From assembly GCA_023429545.1 (NCBI GenBank), contig JAEYUU010000068.1:1-5667 (forward strand): a DNA stretch of 5,667 nucleotides, written 5' to 3'. The position numbers and the translations under genes are program-made. This document shows positions 1 to 5,667 of this stretch, piece after piece. Positions within the stretch are counted from its first letter, which is position 1. The number at the start of each line of letters is the position of its first letter. This DNA comes from Verrucomicrobiota bacterium. Its GTDB lineage: Bacteria; Verrucomicrobiota; Verrucomicrobiia; Verrucomicrobiales; Verrucomicrobiaceae. Under the pieces are notes generated by a model. It was not told the DNA's origin. It was given only the letters and a program-made list of their open reading frames with translations, and made no database searches.

Positions 1-1436
1 CACTGCGGGGTGGTGGCCTCCCAGCGACGTTGAGTTTCCTCCTTGGGCAGTTCCACGACTCCGCCTCGACCGATGTCCATGAGCAACGCCTCATCTTCCA
101 CATAGATGCGCGACCACACGATCTCACCGGGCTTCGAGATACCCCGCAGCGTGCTGCCTCCATTGGGGAAATACATGGCGGGCTGGCGGAGGCCATCGGC
201 ACCCTTCCATCCCTTGATGAAATGGGCTGGCGGCGCGGCGCCACTGATGAGGAGGACCCACACGTAGTCGTCCCCATACGCTTCGCCCCAGCGCACGTCA
301 TGCAGCGTGGACTCCACCGGCTGACCCAGCGCCTGATGCACGCGGCAGGTCATGAGGCCATCGAGCCCGGCACATTCATCCACTTCATTGAAGTGCACGA
401 TCGCCTCTCCTTTGAAGAGAACACGCGCCCCATCGCGGCTGGTGACAGGTGGACGGTCGGTATTGTTCAGGGTGCCCTCCACAAGGTCGCTCGCGGGCAG
501 CAGGTCCTTGAGCCCCTGCTGGTACTGGATGCCGATCGCGTCGCAGCCGAAGTCATCCGCGATGCGCACCGCCGCGACGTACATTTTGCACTGCATGAGA
601 ACCTGCTCGCTCGTGAGCTCGGTCGCGTGATTGGTTCCAAAGTGGAACTTCATCCCCTTCTTCACCAACCAGTCGAGCACGGCCCGGGCTTCCTCATCGC
701 TGGTCTGCATGGTCTCGTAGAAGAGTGACGACTGGCTGAGGCGTTCCTTGAACACACCGCAGGCATGCAGCGCGTGATCCGGAATGATGGCGTTGAACAT
801 GCCCATGCAGCCCTCATCGAAGATGCCGAGGATGGCCTTCTGCGCGCGCAACTCCGCGCCGAGCTGCGAGCCCAGCTTCGCCGCTTGCGCGGGGACCTTC
901 ACCTTCTCGAGTTTCTTCGCATGGCTGAGGTCATGCGTGATCTTGCCGGACTTCAGCCACTGGCGCAGCTTCGTCTTGAAGAAGGCATCCGTGAAGTCTT
1001 CGCTCCAGAGAGTGGAGTAGCGCACGCCTGCCTTGGTGAGAGAGCCATTGAGGTTCAGCATGCCCACCAGGCCGGGCCACTGACCGGACCAGTTCGCCAC
1101 GGTGAGGATCGGACCGCGATGCGTGGTAAGACCAGCCAGCACATGGTGGGAATACTGCCACACGGCCTCGGCCACGATGAGCGGTGCGTCGGGATCGATG
1201 TTGCGGAAGACCTCGATGCCCTCGCGCTGGCTGGCGATGAAGCCATGCTTCTCATCCTCCTTGTACGGATGGGAACGCACGAGATCGAATCCCTCGGCGG
1301 CGAGGGCCCCGGCAAGTGCCTGCTCCATGGCATGCTGGGCGGGCCAGCAAGTCTGGTTCGCGGTGAGGCGCAGGTCACCGCTGGCGATGAGTTGGACGGC
1401 CTGCTTCGAGGGCTTGTTTTTCCGGCTGAGTTTCAT
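1..1436 (-). CDS. L-fucose isomerase-like sugar isomerase, C-terminus cut off by window edge
   Basis: I translated the minus strand by hand. From ATG at 1436 the frame stays open for 478 residues and leaves the window without a stop. The product resembles L-fucose isomerase (FucI), a cytoplasmic metal-dependent aldose-ketose isomerase. Matching segments, compared from memory with E. coli FucI, are: [11 protein letters not shown] near 211-221 (FucI MGIAGSIV.H); a block at 303-324 ending EGTLNN (FucI MEAILNS); ECAGLDG at 354-360 (FucI ENDSLNG); LHDVR at 378-382 (FucI FADVR); and VVELPKE at 460-466 (FucI SVELPKD). Glu354 and Asp380 therefore line up with FucI metal ligands Glu337 and Asp361. The third ligand, His528 in FucI, would lie beyond position 1. 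The N-terminal 200 residues match FucI poorly, so the true substrate may differ: fucose, D-arabinose or another aldose. The gene starts 49 bases after the aldolase gene. No Shine-Dalgarno is visible; the leader is a pyrimidine run. The frame continues open upstream without an in-frame ATG in the gap, so the start is likely but not certain. Confidence 0.82.
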   Translation of the reverse strand, partial: MKLSRKNKPSKQAVQLIASGDLRLTANQTCWPAQHAMEQALAGALAAEGFDLVRSHPYKEDEKHGFIASQREGIEVFRNIDPDAPLIVAEAVWQYSHHVLAGLTTHRGPILTVANWSGQWPGLVGMLNLNGSLTKAGVRYSTLWSEDFTDAFFKTKLRQWLKSGKITHDLSHAKKLEKVKVPAQAAKLGSQLGAELRAQKAILGIFDEGCMGMFNAIIPDHALHACGVFKERLSQSSLFYETMQTSDEEARAVLDWLVKKGMKFHFGTNHATELTSEQVLMQCKMYVAAVRIADDFGCDAIGIQYQQGLKDLLPASDLVEGTLNNTDRPPVTSRDGARVLFKGEAIVHFNEVDECAGLDGLMTCRVHQALGQPVESTLHDVRWGEAYGDDYVWVLLISGAAPPAHFIKGWKGADGLRQPAMYFPNGGSTLRGISKPGEIVWSRIYVEDEALLMDIGRGGVVELPKEETQRRWEATTPQ

Positions 1437-1485
1437 GAGAGAGAAAAGGAAGAGGATGAAAGCAGCTCTGGCTGAGAGGAGGGTG

Positions 1486-2442
1486 CTAAGCGGAAATGTG
1501 CGCCGCTGCGGGCCACGCGTGGTCTCGCGTGATACCGAACTCCCTGAGAAAGCCCCCCACTCTCTCCCGCTCCTGCTCACGGAATCGGTGGAATGGCTCG
1601 GCCAGGAAATCATCACAGATGCCCAGCACACTCAGGGCACACTTCACGCTCTTGATGAAGGCGGAGCCATAGCGGCCCACTTTGTAGATGGTGCTCGAAA
1701 TCCGCATCACCTGCGCATGCAGTTCCATCACGCGGTGCACATCTCTCTTCACCGCAGCCTCATAGAGCGAGACGTAGAGTCGCGGGCAGAGATTCGCTCC
1801 ACCGCAGACACCGCCGTGACCTCCCAGAAGCACGCTTTCACCGAGAAGTTCCTCCGGACCCACCAGCAGGCTCCAGTCCGGGCGCTGGATCAGCGCACGG
1901 ATCAGTTGATGATAGTACACCATATTGCCCGAGCTGTCCTTCAGACCAATGACACCCGGAAGCTGCATGGCACGATGCACGGTATCCATCTCGAAGGTCA
2001 CCTTCGTGTGGGTCGGCATGTTGTAGAGGAAGACGGGCAGCGGCAGCTCCGGGACCAGATCCTCCACGTACTCGACCAGTTCCGGCTGGCCCACCGGGAA
2101 GTAGTAGGGCGCGGAGAGCACCACCGCCTTCGCTCCCTGCTCCGCGGAGAAACGGGCCAGCTCAACGCTTTCCACAAAGGAGGTGTCCGTGATGCCAACC
2201 AGTACGGGAACACGGCCGGCGACGAGCTTGCAGGTACGCTTGACCATCTCCCGTCGAAGCCGGTAGCTCAGGCTCGGAGCTTCACCCGTGGTGCCCAAGG
2301 CGAAGATGCCATGCACCCCGCCTCCCAGCATGTGGTCCACAAGCCGCTCCAGTCCTGCGACATCCAGCGTGTCACGATCCTTGAGCGGGGTGATGATGGG
2401 GGGGATGATGCCGCGGTAGGCGGGCGCTTGATGATGATTCAT
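1486..2442 (-). CDS. DapA/NanA-family class I aldolase (dihydrodipicolinate synthase family, probably a 2-keto-3-deoxy sugar acid or sialic acid lyase)
   Basis: A complete 318-residue protein, the usual length for this TIM-barrel family is about 290-310. Family motifs seen: PPIITPL at 14-20, the GTTGEAPSL loop at 50-58 that holds the pyruvate carboxylate, LYNMP at 139-143 with catalytic Tyr140, and GLKDSS at 166-171 with Schiff-base Lys168. The Tyr-Lys spacing of 28 equals that of E. coli NanA (Tyr137, Lys165). The arginine that binds aspartate semialdehyde in true DapA (YNVPSR) is replaced: here the segment is YNMPTH, with His145. GPEE at 195-198 falls where NanA has GYDE, whose two acids bind the sugar chain. 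This argues for pyruvate-releasing cleavage of a sugar acid in the cytoplasm rather than lysine synthesis. The exact substrate cannot be read from sequence. The gene starts at ATG 2442, only 12 bases after the permease stop, so co-transcription is likely. The start lacks a clear Shine-Dalgarno. Confidence 0.9.
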   Translation of the reverse strand: MNHHQAPAYRGIIPPIITPLKDRDTLDVAGLERLVDHMLGGGVHGIFALGTTGEAPSLSYRLRREMVKRTCKLVAGRVPVLVGITDTSFVESVELARFSAEQGAKAVVLSAPYYFPVGQPELVEYVEDLVPELPLPVFLYNMPTHTKVTFEMDTVHRAMQLPGVIGLKDSSGNMVYYHQLIRALIQRPDWSLLVGPEELLGESVLLGGHGGVCGGANLCPRLYVSLYEAAVKRDVHRVMELHAQVMRISSTIYKVGRYGSAFIKSVKCALSVLGICDDFLAEPFHRFREQERERVGGFLREFGITRDHAWPAAAHISA

Positions 2443-2454
2443 TTGATGTCTGGT

Positions 2455-3747
2455 CTAGGAATGGCGATCTCCGGTATCGCGGGGGCGGATCATCAGCACG
2501 AAAAGAGCTGACAGGATGCACACACCCGCGAAGGCGGAGAAAATGATGTTGAGGGGCACATGACGATCCCGCATGTAGCCGAACAGCCAGTCGGCCACCC
2601 CGCCGAACATCATGCTGACAAAGTTCATGATGCCGTAGCCAGTGGCGCGCAGGTCCGGGCGCACGATCTGGGAAAGTATGGGCATGTTGTTGATGTCAAA
2701 GAAACCCCAACCCATGCCAAAGAGGATGAGGCCGAAGATGGCCAGCCCAAAGGAGTGCATGGCGGGTGCATTGCCCACGCTGAACAATGCCGGCACGATC
2801 ATAGCCATGCCCAGGGCACTCACATAGATGCGCCCGCGCTCGCTGCGGCGCATCCATTTGTCCGCCAGCCAACCGGCGAAGATGGCAGACACGAGGGCCG
2901 CTGCCTGCCAGTAGAGAGCCGCGGAGACGCCGGCCTTCCCTTGGGAGATATTGAATTCCTTTTGCAGGATGGCAGGCATCCAATCTCGCACCACCCACGC
3001 GGCGATGGCAGGCAGGGTGAAGTACAGGACTAGCAGCAAGAATGACGAATTGCTGAACAACACCCACAGGGCACTCAACAGCTTCTTGAATTCATTGTCT
3101 TTTGAGACCTCAACCGAGGTGGCAACTGTGCCCACCACCTCCGCTGCCACATAGCGGGACTTGTCCCTGAGCAACAGCAGAAGTGGCACCGCATACAACA
3201 CCCCGACAATGCCCGTGATGTCGAACGCGAAGCGCCATCCCAGGCTGGGCGCATCTGCCACATAACCGGTGAATCCACCCACGATGACGCCGCAGTAGAT
3301 ACCCATCTGGTGAATGCTCACCGCGCGTGAGCGTGTGAGGGTGCTGTGATAGTCCGCAATGAGGGCAAGTGCGGCCGGGATGTAGAACGCCTCGCTAATG
3401 CCCATCAACGAACGGGCCCATAGAAGCTCATTGAAGGATGTAGCGTGCCCTGTCCACCAGGTGATTGCGGACCATACGGCGAGGCTCGCGCAAATGGTGT
3501 ACCGCTTGCTGAATCGGTCCGCAATGTACCCTCCGATGGGACTGAAGAAGGCGTACACCCACTTGAACTGCGCGAGCATGTGCCCCCAGTTTTCCTCCGA
3601 CCCCACGGAAGGAATGTCCTTCATCACGGACACCTTCATGGAAGCGATCATCTGACGATCCAGGTAGTTCAGCAGCGCCACTGGAAAAAGCAGCGCGACG
3701 ATGGTCCACGCGTAGCGCGCGGTGGAGGGAGGAGGAGCGAGAATCAT
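2455..3747 (-). CDS. MFS permease, anion:cation symporter type (sugar acid importer)
   Basis: A 430-residue inner-membrane transporter with about 12 predicted membrane spans, the standard MFS size. NYLDRQ at 27-32, at the end of span 1, is the hallmark of the anion:cation symporter group, which includes hexuronate, galactonate and sialate-type carriers. The MFS loop 2-3 signature is GGYIADRFSKR at 72-82, and its second-half echo GWLADKWMRR is at 292-301. A hydrophilic loop at about 195-230 separates the two six-span halves. The start chosen is ATG 3747, although the frame could open three codons earlier at TTG 3756; neither has a convincing Shine-Dalgarno, and ATG is preferred on codon grounds. 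The gene lies 52 bases after the BNR protein gene and 12 bases before the aldolase gene, so it probably imports the monosaccharide acid handled by this cluster. The substrate is inferred from neighbours and family, not visible in residues. Confidence 0.9.
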   Translation of the reverse strand: MILAPPPSTARYAWTIVALLFPVALLNYLDRQMIASMKVSVMKDIPSVGSEENWGHMLAQFKWVYAFFSPIGGYIADRFSKRYTICASLAVWSAITWWTGHATSFNELLWARSLMGISEAFYIPAALALIADYHSTLTRSRAVSIHQMGIYCGVIVGGFTGYVADAPSLGWRFAFDITGIVGVLYAVPLLLLLRDKSRYVAAEVVGTVATSVEVSKDNEFKKLLSALWVLFSNSSFLLLVLYFTLPAIAAWVVRDWMPAILQKEFNISQGKAGVSAALYWQAAALVSAIFAGWLADKWMRRSERGRIYVSALGMAMIVPALFSVGNAPAMHSFGLAIFGLILFGMGWGFFDINNMPILSQIVRPDLRATGYGIMNFVSMMFGGVADWLFGYMRDRHVPLNIIFSAFAGVCILSALFVLMIRPRDTGDRHS

Positions 3748-3799
3748 GCAGGGCAATGATGGCAGGGCCGGTGGCTCACAGGGAAGAGGAAGTCACTGG

Positions 3800-4993
3800 T
3801 CAGTCCGGCTTGCCTGTTGCCGGTGCCTGCGTCGCTGGCAGACCGTCAGTGAGCAGGTGTGCGATGTCATCCAGCGACACCTTGAGCAGTTCAGTGGCGG
3901 CCTTGTTTCGTGAGAAGGCGATGTACAGGTGTCCAGCGTGCTCGATGACGTGCGGGTACTGCAAAGTGCCGGGCTTGGCCGATGGGATGTCGAGCCGGGC
4001 CAGGCGGGTGTAGGTCAGTCCATCTTCCGAGATGGCGAGGTGCATCTCGCGGCGTCCGATCTTGGGGTTCGCATTCGACACGAGCACCCTGAACCCACGG
4101 CTCGTGCGCAGAGTGAAGAGCTTGCTGGTGGCATTCGGATAGTTTGTCTTCTCAGGCGTGCTCCAGGTGCGACCGTGATCGCGTGAAATAGAGCGGAACA
4201 GGCGCTGAGAGCCTCCATTGTCCCGGATGGCGGCGACAATGTTACCGTCCGGTTGCTCCCACCACACAGGCTCATCCGGGCTGAACTTGCTGCTTTTCAT
4301 GGCCTGCATGCGATCCACCACTGGGAAAATCTGCCAGTCATCCGGCGCCTTGGTGCCGCCGATGAGCATTGAGACATTGAAGCGGGCATCACGGCGGGTC
4401 ATCATCCACTCGCCAGTGGAGAGTTTCTGCGGCGCAAAGTTGTTGATGGCATTCTCATAGAGCACACTCTTCTCCTTCCATGTCCCATCCGCCTTGTTGT
4501 AAACGAACGCCACGAGCTTCAGATTCTTGTCCACACCGAAGGCACCCTTTCCCTTGTAGCTAGCCGCGAGCGCCAGCAGTTCGCCATCACGAATCCAGAA
4601 ACCACGAGCGATGTAGGCGCGTCCTTCCGCCGGTGGACCGGTTAGCATACTAGGCTCACTCCACTTCAGTCCGTCGTCACTGGTGGCATAGCGCACATGC
4701 TGCGTTGGCACATCCTCCACCACCGGTCCATGACTCCACATGCACCAGAATTTCCCGTCGTGATGGAGGAGATAATTATGAAGCTGGAACTTCCACTCCG
4801 GATCCGGGACACAAACGACAGCATGCGTCCCCTTCAGCACGGGGAGTGCGTTGTAATCAATCTCGGTCTCTTCGCCACCCGTGCCGGGAAGGTTCAGCAT
4901 GGGTGGCAAGCTGGCAGTTCCCTGGGCGATGGCGCTGGCGACCCAAGCGAGCGTCAGGCTGCAAACAAGTGATGCGATGTATGTAGCGCGCAT
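3800..4993 (-). CDS. Secreted BNR/sialidase-fold protein (exo-alpha-sialidase-like), complete
   Basis: A 397-residue protein. The N-terminus, MRATYIASLV through ASAIAQ, is a signal peptide: Arg2, a hydrophobic core at about 4-20, and a likely cut after Ala-Ile-Ala at residue 23. The cysteine at 11 is not in a lipobox. The body is a predicted beta-propeller with Asp-box repeats: TSDDGLKW at 104-111, SRDHGRTW at 270-277 and a weaker SEDGLTY at 322-328. RDNGGSQRLFRS at 257-268 and YPHVIEH...IAFSRNK at 346-364 are typical of proteins annotated as sialidase family (BNR_2). A classic N-terminal FRIP motif of GH33 sialidases is not seen, so sialidase activity is not assured; the same fold serves other glycosidases and lyases. 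The frame also opens at GTG 5029, but ATG 4993 is chosen because it gives the signal peptide directly and has an AGGAG six bases upstream. It follows the other BNR gene by 36 bases, implying paired action on one glycan outside the cytoplasm. Confidence 0.85.
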   Translation of the reverse strand: MRATYIASLVCSLTLAWVASAIAQGTASLPPMLNLPGTGGEETEIDYNALPVLKGTHAVVCVPDPEWKFQLHNYLLHHDGKFWCMWSHGPVVEDVPTQHVRYATSDDGLKWSEPSMLTGPPAEGRAYIARGFWIRDGELLALAASYKGKGAFGVDKNLKLVAFVYNKADGTWKEKSVLYENAINNFAPQKLSTGEWMMTRRDARFNVSMLIGGTKAPDDWQIFPVVDRMQAMKSSKFSPDEPVWWEQPDGNIVAAIRDNGGSQRLFRSISRDHGRTWSTPEKTNYPNATSKLFTLRTSRGFRVLVSNANPKIGRREMHLAISEDGLTYTRLARLDIPSAKPGTLQYPHVIEHAGHLYIAFSRNKAATELLKVSLDDIAHLLTDGLPATQAPATGKPD

Positions 4994-4999
4994 AGAGCA

Positions 5000-5004
5000 C
5001 TCCT
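5000..5004 (-). promoter_or_regulatory. Shine-Dalgarno sequence of the complete BNR protein gene
   Basis: On the minus strand the bases read AGGAG, followed by a six-base spacer and ATG at 4993. This decides the start against the in-frame GTG at 5029, which has no such site and would put twelve polar residues ahead of a good signal peptide. It is the only strong ribosome binding site among the four starts in the window. Confidence 0.75.
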
Positions 5005-5029
5005 GTGGGACACGTGGAGGTTGGCACAC

Positions 5030-5667
5030 TCACTTCGGCCACTCGCCGTCCGCGATGGGCTTGAGCGCAAACTTTGCGGGATCGACCACCACATGCTTCA
5101 CCTTCTGGCGCTTCCAGGTGTAGGTGATGTGCACCAGACCATCGCTGGTCTGGATGATGGCGGGATAGCTGTACTCACCCGGATCACTCTCCAGTACCAA
5201 GGCGGCATTCCAGTTCCTGGCGTCTTTGGAGGAGGCAAGGTTCAGCGGCGTGCGTTTGCCGCCCCATTTCCCAGGAGTACCTGCGATGTGATTGTAGATG
5301 ATGAGGTGGGTGCCGTCAGCCAGCGTCACGGCATCGGTGCCGCTGTTGTTGTTCGGCAGCGTCCCAAGGGTCATTTTCCCCCACGTGTTACCACCATCTT
5401 CACTGCGTATTTCGAACACGCGATCCTGACGCGAGCGACCGATGGCCAGCAGTGCATCCGGTCCGAGTTTGAGAATGCTGGGCTGGATGGCCTGAATGGC
5501 AACGCCGTCATTCACGGGGCCAATCTTGCGCCACGTCTTGCCGAGATCGCTGCTGCGTTCGAAGTGCACCGTCCATTTGCTTGGCTTCTCGTGGGTTTCA
5601 TTGCTGGTGGGGCACAGGATGTCGCCATTGGGCAGTTGTACCGGCTTGTTCTTGATCGGGCCGAGAA
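5030..5667 (-). CDS. BNR/sialidase-fold protein, C-terminal part only (start outside window)
   Basis: The C-terminal 211 residues of a sialidase-family beta-propeller; the frame is open to the window edge, so the N-terminus and any signal peptide are missing. Two good Asp boxes are present, SSDLGKTW at 38-45 and SEDGGNTW at 88-95 of the visible part, with a degenerate third copy SSKDARNW further on. The block NNNSGTDAV, the stretch GTPGKWGGKRTPLN, and YSYPAIIQTSDGLVHITYTW near the end are the kind of sequence found in bacterial proteins annotated as exo-alpha-sialidase or BNR_2. YSYPAI followed by DG.VHITY is reminiscent of the C-terminal region of GH33 enzymes that carries the catalytic tyrosine, but this is a loose comparison. 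The sequence differs clearly from the next BNR gene, so the two are not a recent duplication. An internal GTG at 5569 is not the start, because family-like sequence (KNKPVQLPNGDILCP) continues upstream of it. The stop TGA is 36 bases before the next gene's ATG. Whether it is a true sialidase is open. Confidence 0.85.
   Translation of the reverse strand, partial: LGPIKNKPVQLPNGDILCPTSNETHEKPSKWTVHFERSSDLGKTWRKIGPVNDGVAIQAIQPSILKLGPDALLAIGRSRQDRVFEIRSEDGGNTWGKMTLGTLPNNNSGTDAVTLADGTHLIIYNHIAGTPGKWGGKRTPLNLASSKDARNWNAALVLESDPGEYSYPAIIQTSDGLVHITYTWKRQKVKHVVVDPAKFALKPIADGEWPK

Noticed and set aside
30..1475. Two plus-strand open frames of 232 and 236 codons at 30-728 and 765-1475
   Set aside because: Both lie antisense to the isomerase gene, whose minus-strand frame is continuous across both and carries FucI motifs. 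The plus-strand products show no family resemblance.
1102..2511. Long plus-strand open frame of 469 codons, antisense to the aldolase and isomerase genes
   Set aside because: It spans two well-supported minus-strand genes and the gap between them. Its product is rich in His, Arg and Ala with no recognisable motif, typical of a mirror frame in GC-rich coding DNA.
3748..3756. TTG start at 3756 for the permease
   Set aside because: It adds only three residues and has no Shine-Dalgarno; ATG 3747 is the simpler choice, though this is not decisive.
3748..3799. Possible terminator or operator between the BNR and permease genes, including a repeated gcaggg
   Set aside because: I see no stable hairpin followed by a T run, and a six-base repeat in GC-rich DNA is expected by chance.
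4931..4993. Lipoprotein signal on the complete BNR protein, because of Cys11
   Set aside because: Cys11 follows Leu-Val, which is not a lipobox, and sits too early inside the hydrophobic core. The Ala-Ile-Ala site at 21-23 fits signal peptidase I.
4994..5029. GTG start at 5029 for the complete BNR protein
   Set aside because: ATG 4993 has AGGAG at a six-base spacing and begins a proper signal peptide; the GTG would add a polar leader and has no ribosome binding site.

Overview
The window is one stretch of a single minus-strand gene cluster. It reads from high to low coordinates and runs off both ends. GC is high, by eye near 60 percent. Two secreted-type BNR/sialidase-fold proteins sit beside a sugar-acid MFS carrier, a DapA-family aldolase and an L-fucose-isomerase-like enzyme, and most starts lack a Shine-Dalgarno sequence. 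This suits a glycan-degrading member of the Verrucomicrobiota or Planctomycetota. The placement is inferred from gene style; no taxonomic marker is present.

Layout in transcription order: (1) 5667-5030, the C-terminal 211 residues of a BNR/sialidase-fold protein whose start lies outside the window. (2) 4993-3800, a complete second BNR/sialidase-fold protein with a signal peptide and the only clear Shine-Dalgarno sequence seen. (3) 3747-2455, an MFS permease of the anion:cation symporter (NYLDR) type. (4) 2442-1486, a DapA/NanA-family class I aldolase with its catalytic Tyr and Lys intact but without the Arg expected of a lysine-pathway enzyme. (5) 1436-1, a protein related to the C-terminal part of L-fucose isomerase; its last part, including the expected catalytic His, is cut off by the window edge. 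Gaps between genes are about 12 to 52 bases, with no visible terminator or promoter, so an operon is likely. Its promoter and regulator must lie beyond position 5667.

Together the genes read as a release, import, cleave, isomerise route: secreted hydrolases or lyases free a sugar, the permease imports it, the aldolase splits a 2-keto-3-deoxy sugar acid into pyruvate and an aldose, and the isomerase turns the aldose into a ketose. Sialic acid is the obvious first guess, but no NanE or NanK genes are visible and an isomerase does not belong to that pathway. Kdo (giving pyruvate plus D-arabinose, a known alternative substrate of L-fucose isomerase) or KDN (giving pyruvate plus mannose) would use every gene here. 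That substrate assignment is a hypothesis. No RNA genes, mobile elements, CRISPR arrays or notable repeats were seen, and no gene-free stretch exceeds about 60 bases.
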